From contig JBJECE010000029.1 of the NCBI GenBank assembly GCA_051870755.1, positions 1 through 64,000 on the forward strand: 64,000 nucleotides of DNA. The letters run 5' to 3'. Shown piece after piece: positions 8,819 through 17,059 of the stretch. This stretch comes from W0P28-013 sp051870755. GTDB lineage: Bacteria; Bacteroidota; Bacteroidia; Bacteroidales; Paludibacteraceae. Position 1 is the stretch's first letter, and each line of letters starts with the position of its first letter. The position numbers were made by a program, and so were the translations under genes. The notes under the pieces are model-generated. The model was not told where the DNA came from. It was given only the letters and a program-made list of their open reading frames with translations, and searched no databases.

Positions 8819-10099
8819 CTATTTTTTCAGCGCATATTTCGCAAATCGGCACCGCAGGCAGTCGTGCGTGTCGCAGTAGCCGCGTTTTAGTTGTATCAGG
8901 GCTTGTGTGTCGAATGCGTTGGCAGCCGCAATGCCGCATGCCGCAAAACCGGCCACAATGTGATTGTGCTCGGCCGGCAAGGTGTTCAGCAGGTCGATGG
9001 CGCGCTGTTGCAACTGCTCGTCGTGGCGATATTTGCCGTAGCAAAACAGAAACGGCACCACACTATTTATCAGCAGGGCGTCTGTCGAGGTGCGCGACAA
9101 TTTTTTTGAGCGCGCGGCTGTTGGCTCGCCGAAACGATAGTGTGTCGTCCAATAGTCGCTCGGCTCGCAGGCAAACAGCAGGCGGAGTTGGTCGTTGTCG
9201 TCGGTTTCGATAATCTGCGAAAACAGGTTGTGCGATTTGACGATGAGGTTGGCCATTTGCGCCAAACGTATGGTTGGAAAATTCGACGGACGCAGTCGCA
9301 GAAACTTCCACAGCGACGCATCAATCGGCGTGAGCGAAAATTTGGCCTGCAAAAAACGATATTCGCGTTGCAAAAGGGCGTAGTATGGGTCGGCGTTGTC
9401 GGCGCCGAGCATGCCGGCTTGGCCAAACAGCAGGGCTTCTATCTGCACAGGGTCGTTGCGGTGTTTGCCGAGTATGGCGTTTGGCAGCGACTTGGCCAGC
9501 AGTTCAAACGGCAGCGCGTTGGTCGAAAACCCGAAGTTGCGCGCCACGGTGATGTAGAACGCTTCCTCCCAATTATTCACGTTTTGTTGCAGCAGCTGGT
9601 CGATGGCGGCGGTTTTTTGCTCCAAACGTTCGGTCGCAAGGCGGTCTATCCACGCGTGCTGCTCCATGGTCGGAATGTCGTGCAGCGCATCGGCGCAGGC
9701 CACAAACCGGTGAGGCGTCATCAGGCGGTGGTATGCCTCGACGAGTTGCGGGCGAAATTGCAAAACCACTTGTGGCAATGGTTGTCCGTCGGGACGTGTG
9801 ATGTCGGTGTCGGCATCGAGCACCACATGCAGTATCACCGAATTGTAGGCCGGATTACGGTCGTGTTCGTGGCGCAACCAATCGCTCGCTTGTCGATGAA
9901 ATTCCACATTGCCCGCCCACAGCGTGTCGCCGATGCGTATTTTGGCATTGAACACATCGGGGCCGGCGTCGGTGTTGCGTTGGCCGGTGTCGATTATCTC
10001 CACACGGCGACCGTCGGTAGTGGTTTGCTCCGGCGCAAATAGTTTCCGAAACCAAACATAATGCAAAAATTGTTCGTTGGGCGTAACAGATGGTGGCAT
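8819..10099 (-). CDS. DUF2851 family protein
   Basis: A 426-residue soluble protein. The N-terminal block NTDAGPDVFNAKIRIGDTLWAGNVEFHRQASDWLRHEHDRNPAYNSVILHVVLDAD is the hallmark of the DUF2851 family, common in Bacteroidetes and of unknown biochemistry; the ordered Asp, Glu, His and Asp residues resemble a nuclease-like core, which is inference. The C-terminus has four cysteines or histidines (RGYCDTHDCLRCRFAKYALKK), possibly a small metal site. I start at ATG 10099 (MPPSVTPNEQ); another in-frame ATG at 10108 adds three residues. A possible -7 box (TACTTTTG) lies on the minus strand at 10138-10131. It is divergent from the DUF2975 gene. Confidence 0.85.
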   Translation of the reverse strand: MPPSVTPNEQFLHYVWFRKLFAPEQTTTDGRRVEIIDTGQRNTDAGPDVFNAKIRIGDTLWAGNVEFHRQASDWLRHEHDRNPAYNSVILHVVLDADTDITRPDGQPLPQVVLQFRPQLVEAYHRLMTPHRFVACADALHDIPTMEQHAWIDRLATERLEQKTAAIDQLLQQNVNNWEEAFYITVARNFGFSTNALPFELLAKSLPNAILGKHRNDPVQIEALLFGQAGMLGADNADPYYALLQREYRFLQAKFSLTPIDASLWKFLRLRPSNFPTIRLAQMANLIVKSHNLFSQIIETDDNDQLRLLFACEPSDYWTTHYRFGEPTAARSKKLSRTSTDALLINSVVPFLFCYGKYRHDEQLQQRAIDLLNTLPAEHNHIVAGFAACGIAAANAFDTQALIQLKRGYCDTHDCLRCRFAKYALKK

Positions 10100-10220
10100 A
10101 AACAACAAAATTTTCTCTCAACCAAGCCCACAAAAGTAGCGATTTTTTTTGTAAATCGGGGCATTTTTGAGTAAAAAAGCAGTTTTTCAATAAAAAAATA
10201 TCGAAAAACGATAAAAAAAT

Positions 10221-10251
10221 TTGTTCGTTTCAAAAAAAAGTTGTTACTTTG
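10221..10251 (+). promoter_or_regulatory. Promoter of the DUF2975/HTH operon
   Basis: TTG at 10221-10223, 20 bases, then TTACTTTG at 10244-10251, a close variant of the Bacteroidetes -33/-7 promoter, 25 bases before the ATG at 10276. Confidence 0.55.
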
Positions 10252-10275
10252 CAGGCAAAAGTAAATCGAATCGTT

Positions 10276-10941
10276 ATGAAACGCTTAAAATTTCTGTGTT
10301 CGTTCTTGCTGATATGCTTTTTTGTGGCATTGTTTCAAGATGCGGTGATGTCGGCGTTGCAAGGCTTTAACCTCGGCTACAACATGGCCGGCTACGAAAT
10401 CGAAAATGCCCTGCAATCCGAGAGTTTTACAAGTGTGTCGCTCGAACCGAAGTACAACGCGATAGTTCCGACCGATGTCAATCAAAAGGACGGCTCGCCA
10501 CTGCTCATCGTGCCGCAAAAAGCCTCGTTGGTGGTGTTTCGGCCGGCCGGCGATGCCGACACTGAAGCCTCGTGGGGCGACACCGCCTTGCAGGTGTTTC
10601 ACCTCATCGTGTCGGTGCTGATATGCGGCGGATTCGTCTTTTTGCTGGTCGTATTTGTCAAAATCATCGTGTCGTTTCACCGCTCGCAGATTTTCGACGA
10701 ACGCAACATTCGCCGTTTTCGCATCATCGGCATCGGATTTTTGGTCTTGGCATTGCTTGGCACCATATATAACGGCATGGAACTGTTTTTCGTCAACCGT
10801 GCCATCGAGTTGGCCGACTACACCATTTCGGCGCGTTTCATCGATTGGGACGACCTGATCATCGGCCTCATCATTCTGCTGATGAACGAAGTGCTGCAAA
10901 TAGCCACGCAAATGAAAAACGAACACGATTTAACCATCTAA
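10276..10941 (+). CDS. DUF2975 family membrane protein
   Basis: A 221-residue protein with four predicted membrane helices: an N-terminal one (LCSFLLICFFVALFQ), and others around 110-135 (LIVSVLICGGFVFLLVVFVKIIV), 155-180 and 190-210. The order of helices and the phrase HRSQIFDERNIRRFRIIGIGFL after helix two fit DUF2975. These proteins nearly always precede a small Cro/C1-type regulator, as here, and are thought to work with it. I start at ATG 10276, after the promoter; the frame is open further up, but the promoter would then fall inside the gene. The HTH gene starts 12 bases downstream, so they form one operon. Confidence 0.8.
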   Translation: MKRLKFLCSFLLICFFVALFQDAVMSALQGFNLGYNMAGYEIENALQSESFTSVSLEPKYNAIVPTDVNQKDGSPLLIVPQKASLVVFRPAGDADTEASWGDTALQVFHLIVSVLICGGFVFLLVVFVKIIVSFHRSQIFDERNIRRFRIIGIGFLVLALLGTIYNGMELFFVNRAIELADYTISARFIDWDDLIIGLIILLMNEVLQIATQMKNEHDLTI

Positions 10942-10953
10942 ATCCGAGCGAAT

Positions 10954-11169
10954 ATGCCGATAGTTGTTAATTTGGATGTGGTGATGGCCAAGCGAAAAAT
11001 TTCGCTCAACGAGTTGTCGGAAAAAGTAGATGTAACCCCGGCCAACTTGTCGATTCTGAAAACGGGCAAAGCCAAAGCGGTGCGTTTCTCCACCTTGGAA
11101 GCCTTGTGCGAAGTGCTGCGCTGCCAGCCCGGCGACATTCTCGCCTACGAGAAAGACAAAAACGAATAA
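10954..11169 (+). CDS. Cro/C1-type HTH regulator (YozG-like)
   Basis: A 71-residue protein that is almost entirely one helix-turn-helix domain: MAKRKISLNELSEKVDVTPANLSILKTGKAKAVRFSTLEALCEVLRCQPGDILAYE. This short form, ending in CQPGDIL, is the standard partner of DUF2975 membrane proteins. It probably binds DNA as a dimer; whether the membrane protein controls it is inference. It lies 12 bases after the DUF2975 gene and 29 bases before the M16 protease start, so read-through into the protease gene is possible. Confidence 0.88.
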   Translation: MPIVVNLDVVMAKRKISLNELSEKVDVTPANLSILKTGKAKAVRFSTLEALCEVLRCQPGDILAYEKDKNE

Positions 11170-11198
11170 TAATCAACCAAATTTTTAATAATTGCTTT

Positions 11199-14100
11199 AT
11201 GAAAAAGAAAATTTTTGCAGTTGCAATGCTTTTGTGCGCCACGACCCTGATGGCCTCCGCACAAAACGACCCACGCAAGGGATTTACGGAGTATAAGTTG
11301 GACAACGGCTTGACCATCATGCTGTGGGAAGACCAAAACCTGCCCGATGTGCACGGACGCGTTGTTTGCCGCGCCGGCGCCATCGACGAACCGGCCGACT
11401 ACACCGGCTTGGCGCACTATTTGGAGCACATGCTCTTCAAAGGTACAGCCAACATCGGCGCACTCGATTGGGAAAAAGAGAAACCGCTCTACGAGGAAAT
11501 CATCCGCCTGTACGACGAATTGTCGGCCGTGCCGATGAAAGACCAAAAGAAACGCACCGAACTCATCAAAAAAATCAACGAAGTGTCGATGCAGGCTGCC
11601 AAATTCGGTGCCACCGACGACTTTTCGAACCTGATTGAAGGCATGGGCGGCGAAGGCTTGAACGCGTTCACAAGTTACGATCTGACCTGCTACTTCAACA
11701 ACTTCCCCGCATTCCAAATGGAAAAATGGCTCGAAGTGAACTCCGAACGACTCATCAATCCGGTGTTCCGCTCGTTCCAGGCCGAGTTGGAAAACGTGTT
11801 CGAAGAGTACAACATGTATCAGGACTATAACGACACGCACATCAGCGAGTTCATCATGGAGAAACTCTACGAAGGACATCCGTATGCGCGCGACGTCATC
11901 GGCTTGCCCGAACACCTGAAAAATCCGAGCCTGAGCGCGCTCATCAACTTCTACAACACTTGGTATGTGCCGAACAACATGTGCTTGTTGTTGGTGGGTA
12001 ACTTCGATACCGAAACCGTCAAACCGCTGATCGAAAAATACTTCGGTCGCCTACAACCCAAAGAGTTGCCCGAACGCGGCCAATACACATGGACCGATTT
12101 CAAAGGCAACCCGAAATATTCGGCCAAATTGGGCTATTATCCGCAAGTGGTGTGGGGCTACAACGGCGTGAAAGAGGGCGACCCCGATGCGCTGGCGCTC
12201 GACTTCACACTGTCGATGCTCAACAATCGCCACAACACCGGCTTGTTCGACAAACTGATGCTCGATGGCGACATCTCGCTGGCTGTGGCCGAGAGCGATT
12301 CGCGCCGCGACCTCGGACGCATTCTGTTGGCGGCCGTGCCCTATTTCGACGCTTCGCAATATCGCTACGAATCGAATGCCGCAACCGAAAAAATGATCAT
12401 GAAAGAGGTGGACAAACTGAAAACCGGCGCCTTCGAAGATTGGCTCTTCAACTCGGTGAAAGCACAAATGTTGCAGGAAACGAAACTGATGTTCGAAAAC
12501 TCGTCGTCGAAAGTGAACATCTTGACGTACGCATTTGCCTACGGACAACCGGTTGAACGCTACTTTACGCTCGCCGACAGCATCAACGCCATCACGCGTG
12601 CCGATGTGCAACGCATCGCTCAAAAATATCTGAACGGCAACCATGTAACCGTTTCCATCGACGAGGGTACGCCCAAAAAGAACAAACTGAAAAAACCGGA
12701 AATACAGCCGCTCGACCCGCCGAAAGAGTCGAAAACGGCCTACGACGACAAAGTAAATGCGCTGCCGCTCGGCACCGTGAAAGAGGAGTACAACAACTTT
12801 GCCGACGTTACCATCACCAAACTCTACGACGACGTTACGCTCTTCTGCACCGAAAACAAGGAGAACGACATCTTCTCGCTGACACTGAAATATGGTGTCG
12901 GCACGCAAAAAATGCCGAACTTGGAGTATGCCGCCCAACTGATGAACACGGCCGGCGTGCAACCAAGCACCGAAGCGCAGGATTTGCGTCGCCAATTCAG
13001 CGAACTCGGCGCCACATGCACCTACGGCGTGTCGGATAGTTATTTCTACATCTCGCTCACGGGCGACGAGAAGAATTTGGCCGAAATCTGCAAACTGATG
13101 ACGCGCCAAACGCTCTTCCCGAAATTGGACAACAAAAAACTCGAAAGCGTTATTCAATCGGTGCGTAGCAGCCGCGCCATCGAACGCAAAGACCCGAGCA
13201 CGCTGTCCGACGCTTTGATGCAGTATGTGCTCTACGGCGACAAATCGGAATACATCGACCGCATTCCGCTGAAAGATATGTATTCGTACAATCTGTCGGA
13301 ATCGAACGGCGAACTCCAAGTCGATATTAACTACTCGCTGACCATTTCCGACCTGACGCGCGCCATTGTCGATGCTACGGGCTACGAATTGGAAATACAC
13401 TTCGTGGGCAATACCGATGCGCAACAAGCCGCCGAAATCTTCAAGAGCAACCTGCCGCTGAAAGAGAATTTGGCCAAGAGCGAATCGCCCGTCATTCTCG
13501 ACCGCGTGAAGTACGACCAACAAACTATCTACTTCTTGCCGAACAGCGATATGCAACAAGCCAAAATCTATTTCTACATCAACGGTCGCCCGTACGACAT
13601 TGCTGCCGATGTGGATTACGATGCCTTCAACCAATATTTCAGTGGCGGTTTCAGCGGCTTGGTGATGAACGAAATTCGCGAAAAACGTTCGATGGCCTAC
13701 ACAGCCTATGGCTACATGGCACGCCCGCAACGCACCGGCAAGGATAGTTACCTCATCGGCTATGTCGGCACGCAAGGCGACAAGGTGGCCGATGCCGTCG
13801 ATGTGTATATGGATTTGCTGAAAAACATGCCGCTCTATCCCGAACGCATCGAAAACATCAAAACCTATTTGCGCCAATCGTCGCTCACCGACAAACCGTC
13901 GTTCCGCAACAAGAGCATGACGTTCGATTATTGGCAGAAACTTGGCTACACCGACGATCCGGCCAAAGTGAATATGCCGAAAATCGACAATCTCGAATTT
14001 GCGCAAATCGAGGCGTTCTACAACCAATTCATCAAAGATCAGCCCATTGTCATCGTCATCACCGGCGACAAAAAGACCATCGACCTGAAATCCATTCAGT

Positions 14101-14216
14101 CGAAATGGGGCAAAGTTACAACGCTGGCACCGAACAAACTGTTCAAAGGCGGCGAGGACTGGGATTTCCAAAACCTGATGAAAGAGTTCATGGCACGATA
14201 TGGTCATGTGGAATAA
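11199..14216 (+). CDS. M16 family zinc metallopeptidase, secreted
   Basis: A 1005-residue insulinase/pitrilysin-type protease. A signal peptide (MKKKIFAVAMLLCATTLMASAQ) sends it to the periplasm or beyond. The inverted zinc motif HYLEHMLFKGT (HxxEH) lies at about residues 70-80 and the third ligand Glu is in ENVFEEYNMY at about 200. The protein has the two-lobe M16 layout; the second lobe (from about 550) keeps the fold (GGFSGLVMNEIREKRSMAYTAYG) but has no zinc motif, as usual. It probably degrades peptides. The ATG at 11199 is chosen because the signal peptide begins there. Confidence 0.93.
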   Translation: MKKKIFAVAMLLCATTLMASAQNDPRKGFTEYKLDNGLTIMLWEDQNLPDVHGRVVCRAGAIDEPADYTGLAHYLEHMLFKGTANIGALDWEKEKPLYEEIIRLYDELSAVPMKDQKKRTELIKKINEVSMQAAKFGATDDFSNLIEGMGGEGLNAFTSYDLTCYFNNFPAFQMEKWLEVNSERLINPVFRSFQAELENVFEEYNMYQDYNDTHISEFIMEKLYEGHPYARDVIGLPEHLKNPSLSALINFYNTWYVPNNMCLLLVGNFDTETVKPLIEKYFGRLQPKELPERGQYTWTDFKGNPKYSAKLGYYPQVVWGYNGVKEGDPDALALDFTLSMLNNRHNTGLFDKLMLDGDISLAVAESDSRRDLGRILLAAVPYFDASQYRYESNAATEKMIMKEVDKLKTGAFEDWLFNSVKAQMLQETKLMFENSSSKVNILTYAFAYGQPVERYFTLADSINAITRADVQRIAQKYLNGNHVTVSIDEGTPKKNKLKKPEIQPLDPPKESKTAYDDKVNALPLGTVKEEYNNFADVTITKLYDDVTLFCTENKENDIFSLTLKYGVGTQKMPNLEYAAQLMNTAGVQPSTEAQDLRRQFSELGATCTYGVSDSYFYISLTGDEKNLAEICKLMTRQTLFPKLDNKKLESVIQSVRSSRAIERKDPSTLSDALMQYVLYGDKSEYIDRIPLKDMYSYNLSESNGELQVDINYSLTISDLTRAIVDATGYELEIHFVGNTDAQQAAEIFKSNLPLKENLAKSESPVILDRVKYDQQTIYFLPNSDMQQAKIYFYINGRPYDIAADVDYDAFNQYFSGGFSGLVMNEIREKRSMAYTAYGYMARPQRTGKDSYLIGYVGTQGDKVADAVDVYMDLLKNMPLYPERIENIKTYLRQSSLTDKPSFRNKSMTFDYWQKLGYTDDPAKVNMPKIDNLEFAQIEAFYNQFIKDQPIVIVITGDKKTIDLKSIQSKWGKVTTLAPNKLFKGGEDWDFQNLMKEFMARYGHVE

Positions 14217-14241
14217 TGCAAAACAGATAATCTAACCGAAT

Positions 14242-14290
14242 GGTGGAGACGTGTCGTAGCACATACGGCGCGTTTCCGCCATTTTTAATT
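14242..14290 (+). terminator. Possible terminator after the M16 gene
   Basis: GGTGGAGACG (14242-14251) pairs with CGTTTCCGCC (14271-14280), using two wobble pairs and a 19-base loop, followed by ATTTTTAATTTT. It ends 16 bases before the ndk start, so it would separate the two units or attenuate ndk. Confidence 0.45.
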
Positions 14291-14305
14291 TTATCGAAAT
14301 CAACT

Positions 14306-14767
14306 ATGGAGAGAACGCTTGTAATTATCAAACCGGGTGCTGTACAACGCGAACTTGTGGGCGCCATCATCGGCCGTTTCGAGCGCAAGGGCTTGCGCTT
14401 GGCCGGCCTCAAAATGATTCAACTCGACGATCGCATTTTGGCCGAACACTATGCGCATCTTGTCGATAAACCATTTTTCCCGACCATTTGTGCATCGATG
14501 AAAGCATCGCCTGTCATTGTGTGCTGCTGGGAAGGCGTCGATGCTGTGCAGGTGGTGCGCAGCATGACCGGCGTAACCAATTCGCGCAACGCACAGCCGG
14601 GAACCATTCGCGGCGACTATGGCATGAGTATGCAGGAAAACATCATTCACACGAGCGATTCGGTTGAAAATGCAGCCGTTGAGTTGGCGCGTTTCTTCAA
14701 ACCCGAAGAGTTGTTCGACTACGCCAAAGCGGCACACAGATTCATCTACTCTAAAGACGAAAACTGA
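14306..14767 (+). CDS. ndk: Nucleoside diphosphate kinase
   Basis: A 153-residue enzyme that moves a gamma phosphate between nucleoside triphosphates and diphosphates. It starts MERTLVIIKPGAVQ, with Lys9 in the conserved KP motif, and carries the phosphorylated histidine at His115 in NIIHTSDS. The RNAQPGTIRGDYG stretch is the usual nucleotide-binding region, although the common NPxxAxPGTIRGD is changed to NSRNAQPGTIRGD. Its length is typical. I start at ATG 14306. The stop overlaps the start of the next gene (TGATG), so translation of the M23 gene is probably coupled to it. Confidence 0.96.
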   Translation: MERTLVIIKPGAVQRELVGAIIGRFERKGLRLAGLKMIQLDDRILAEHYAHLVDKPFFPTICASMKASPVIVCCWEGVDAVQVVRSMTGVTNSRNAQPGTIRGDYGMSMQENIIHTSDSVENAAVELARFFKPEELFDYAKAAHRFIYSKDEN

Positions 14768-15657
14768 TGCGAAGCCGTATTTTTCTGACGACGGCGATGT
14801 TATGGTGCGTTGCCGTCGGGTGCGGTGTGGCGCAAACATACGATACCGACACTGTCGCTACATCCGAATTTTATTCCGAAGAAGAGGGTAATTTTTGGGA
14901 CGTGGTTGCCGATTCGGCCTACACTGCCAACGATTCGTCGTATCTCGACCAACATCCGGCAGCCGAACTCTATCGCTTCTCGTGGACGTCGGAGCGTATC
15001 AACCCTTATGGCGTGAAAATCGACAGCATTCCCGATTCGACCTTTATCGATGTATCCGATTTCGTTTATCCGTTGCAAAGCAATCGTATCACATCGTCGT
15101 TTGGTATGCGGCGTTATCGCTGGCACTACGGCACAGACATCGGTGTTTGCGTGGGCGATACCATTCGGGCTACGTTCAAAGGGCGTGTGCGCATTGTCGA
15201 TTACGAGCGCAACGGCTATGGACATTACATTGTCATTCGGCACGACAACGGATTGGAAACCGTCTATGCGCATTTGTCGCGCGTGTTGTGTGCCATCAAT
15301 CAAGATGTGGCGGCCGGCGACGTGATTGGGCTTGGAGGCAACTCCGGCCATTCTACAGGACCGCATTTGCACTACGAAGTGCGTTTTCTCGGCAATGCGT
15401 TCAATACGACCAAAATGATAGACTATACCAACAAAGCGTTGTGGGCGAATCCTTTTGTAATTACTTTGGCCGATACCTATAGTCATAATGCTGCTCTGAA
15501 AGAATTGGCAAAAGCCCAATATCACACTGTGCGTCAAGGCGATACGCTTTCGGGCATTGCCCGTCGGTACGGCACGACCGTTGCAAAACTATGTCAACTG
15601 AATCACATCAGTTCAAAAAAGATTTTACGGATAGGACAAAAAATCAGATACAGATAA
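14767..15657 (+). CDS. M23 peptidase with C-terminal LysM domain
   Basis: A 296-residue envelope protein. It has an N-terminal signal sequence (MRSRIFLTTAMLWCVAVGCGVAQ), then an M23 (LytM) domain at about 95-220 with RRYRWHYGTDIGV (HxxxD) and GPHLHYEVR (HxH), the intact zinc ligand set. A LysM peptidoglycan-binding domain closes the protein (YHTVRQGDTLSGIARRYGTTVAKLCQLNHI). It should cut peptidoglycan cross-links or, like NlpD/EnvC, act on cell separation. A cysteine near the signal end (VGCG) hints at a lipoprotein, but AQ-T cleavage fits equally well. The start overlaps the ndk stop by one base. Confidence 0.92.
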   Translation: MRSRIFLTTAMLWCVAVGCGVAQTYDTDTVATSEFYSEEEGNFWDVVADSAYTANDSSYLDQHPAAELYRFSWTSERINPYGVKIDSIPDSTFIDVSDFVYPLQSNRITSSFGMRRYRWHYGTDIGVCVGDTIRATFKGRVRIVDYERNGYGHYIVIRHDNGLETVYAHLSRVLCAINQDVAAGDVIGLGGNSGHSTGPHLHYEVRFLGNAFNTTKMIDYTNKALWANPFVITLADTYSHNAALKELAKAQYHTVRQGDTLSGIARRYGTTVAKLCQLNHISSKKILRIGQKIRYR

Positions 15658-15669
15658 AACAACGATACT

Positions 15670-17007
15670 ATGAAATACGATTTGGCAATCATCGGTGGCG
15701 GACCGGCCGGTTACACGGCTGCAGAACGTGCCGCAAAAGGCGGATTGGATGTTGTGTTGTTTGAAAAAAATGCCCTTGGCGGCGTATGCCTCAACGAGGG
15801 TTGCATACCTACCAAGACGTTACTTTACAGTGCAAAACTCTATCAGCAGGCATTGCAAGGGGCAAAATACGGTATCGCAGTCGATAACGTGTCGTTCGAT
15901 TATGCCAAAATAACGGTGCGCAAAACCAAAGTGGTGCGCAAATTGGCGGCCGGCATTCGTGCCAAGTTACAGAATGTAACTGTCGTGCAAGGCGAAGCCT
16001 TCGTCAAAAATGCCGATGAAATCGTCGAAATCGACTGTGGCGGCCAACTTTATGAAGCCGAGAAATTGTTGCTTTGCACCGGCTCCGAAACGGTTGTTCC
16101 GCCGATTCGCGGTGTGGAAGGCGGCCACTATCTGACAAGCCGTGAGGCGTTGGCTTTGACCGTTGTGCCCGAAAGCATCGCCATCGTAGGCGGTGGTGTT
16201 ATCGGTATGGAATTTGCCGGTTTGTTTTCGGCGTTTGGATGTCAGGTGTCGGTTATCGAAATGGCACCCGAAATTTTGCCGGGCATCGATGCTGAAATTG
16301 CTGCCTTGTTGCGTGCCGAATATACCAAACGAGGTGTCGTATTTCATCTCGGTGCACGTGTACTCGAACTGCAACCGCAACTTGTAAAATTTACCGATGA
16401 AAACGGCGAAAATGACATCACGGCGCAACAAATTTTGTTGTGCGTCGGGCGTCGGCCAAATTTGCAAAATCTTGGGTTGGAAACACTCGCTTTGGAGCGA
16501 TTCCGCAACGGGCTTCGGGTGGACGAACACATGCGAACATCGCATCCGCGTATTTATGCGGCCGGCGACATAACCGGTTTCTCGATGTTGGCTCATACCG
16601 CCGTGCGCGAGGCCGAAGTGGCTGTCAATCATATACTTGGTATCCACGATGCTATGACTTACGATGCGGTGCCGGGTGTGGTTTACACCAATCCCGAAGT
16701 GGCCGGCGTGGGTACTACCGAGGCGGCGTTGCAAAGTGTTGGCGCGGCCTATACGGTAAAAAAATTGCCGATGGCCTATTCCGGGCGTTTTGTGGCCGAA
16801 AACGAAGGCGGTAACGGCCTTTGCAAACTCATTTTCGATGCCGATGATTGCCTGATAGGTGCGCATTTTATCGGCAATCCGGCTTCGGAACTTGTGGCGA
16901 CGGCAACGCTTGCCATTGGGCAAAAAATGGCGATTCCCGTGCTCGAAAAACTGATTTTCCCCCATCCGTCGGTTGGCGAAATCGTGAAAGAAACGTTATT
17001 TGCTTAA
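15670..17007 (+). CDS. lpdA: Dihydrolipoyl dehydrogenase
   Basis: A 445-residue flavoprotein, the E3 subunit of 2-oxoacid dehydrogenase or glycine cleavage complexes. The FAD site is YDLAIIGGGPAGYTAA at the N-terminus, the redox disulfide is Cys40/Cys45 in GGVCLNEGCIPTK, the NAD site is IAIVGGGVIGMEFA, and the second FAD motif is RIYAAGDITG. The catalytic His is in FPHPSVGE near the C-terminus. It lies 12 bases after the M23 gene and ends in a clear terminator. No E1 or E2 genes are nearby, so it is probably shared between complexes. Confidence 0.93.
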   Translation: MKYDLAIIGGGPAGYTAAERAAKGGLDVVLFEKNALGGVCLNEGCIPTKTLLYSAKLYQQALQGAKYGIAVDNVSFDYAKITVRKTKVVRKLAAGIRAKLQNVTVVQGEAFVKNADEIVEIDCGGQLYEAEKLLLCTGSETVVPPIRGVEGGHYLTSREALALTVVPESIAIVGGGVIGMEFAGLFSAFGCQVSVIEMAPEILPGIDAEIAALLRAEYTKRGVVFHLGARVLELQPQLVKFTDENGENDITAQQILLCVGRRPNLQNLGLETLALERFRNGLRVDEHMRTSHPRIYAAGDITGFSMLAHTAVREAEVAVNHILGIHDAMTYDAVPGVVYTNPEVAGVGTTEAALQSVGAAYTVKKLPMAYSGRFVAENEGGNGLCKLIFDADDCLIGAHFIGNPASELVATATLAIGQKMAIPVLEKLIFPHPSVGEIVKETLFA

Positions 17008-17034
17008 CTTCTTGTGTGTACAGGAAGTTTTTTT
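17006..17034 (+). terminator. Intrinsic terminator after lpdA
   Basis: AACTTCTTG (from 17006) pairs with CAGGAAGTT (17021-17029) around a six-base loop and runs into seven T. It overlaps the last bases of the lpdA stop codon. Confidence 0.8.
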
Positions 17035-17059
17035 GTTCAACTTTTTAATTTTTTCTTTT

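Noticed and set aside
12051..14207. Long minus-strand frame opposite the M16 protease
   Set aside because: It lies exactly antisense to a well-supported gene and its translation is low in recognisable motifs.
17008..17059. Cobalamin riboswitch ahead of the BtuB-like receptor
   Set aside because: The gap is only 52 bases and is filled by the lpdA terminator and an A/T leader.
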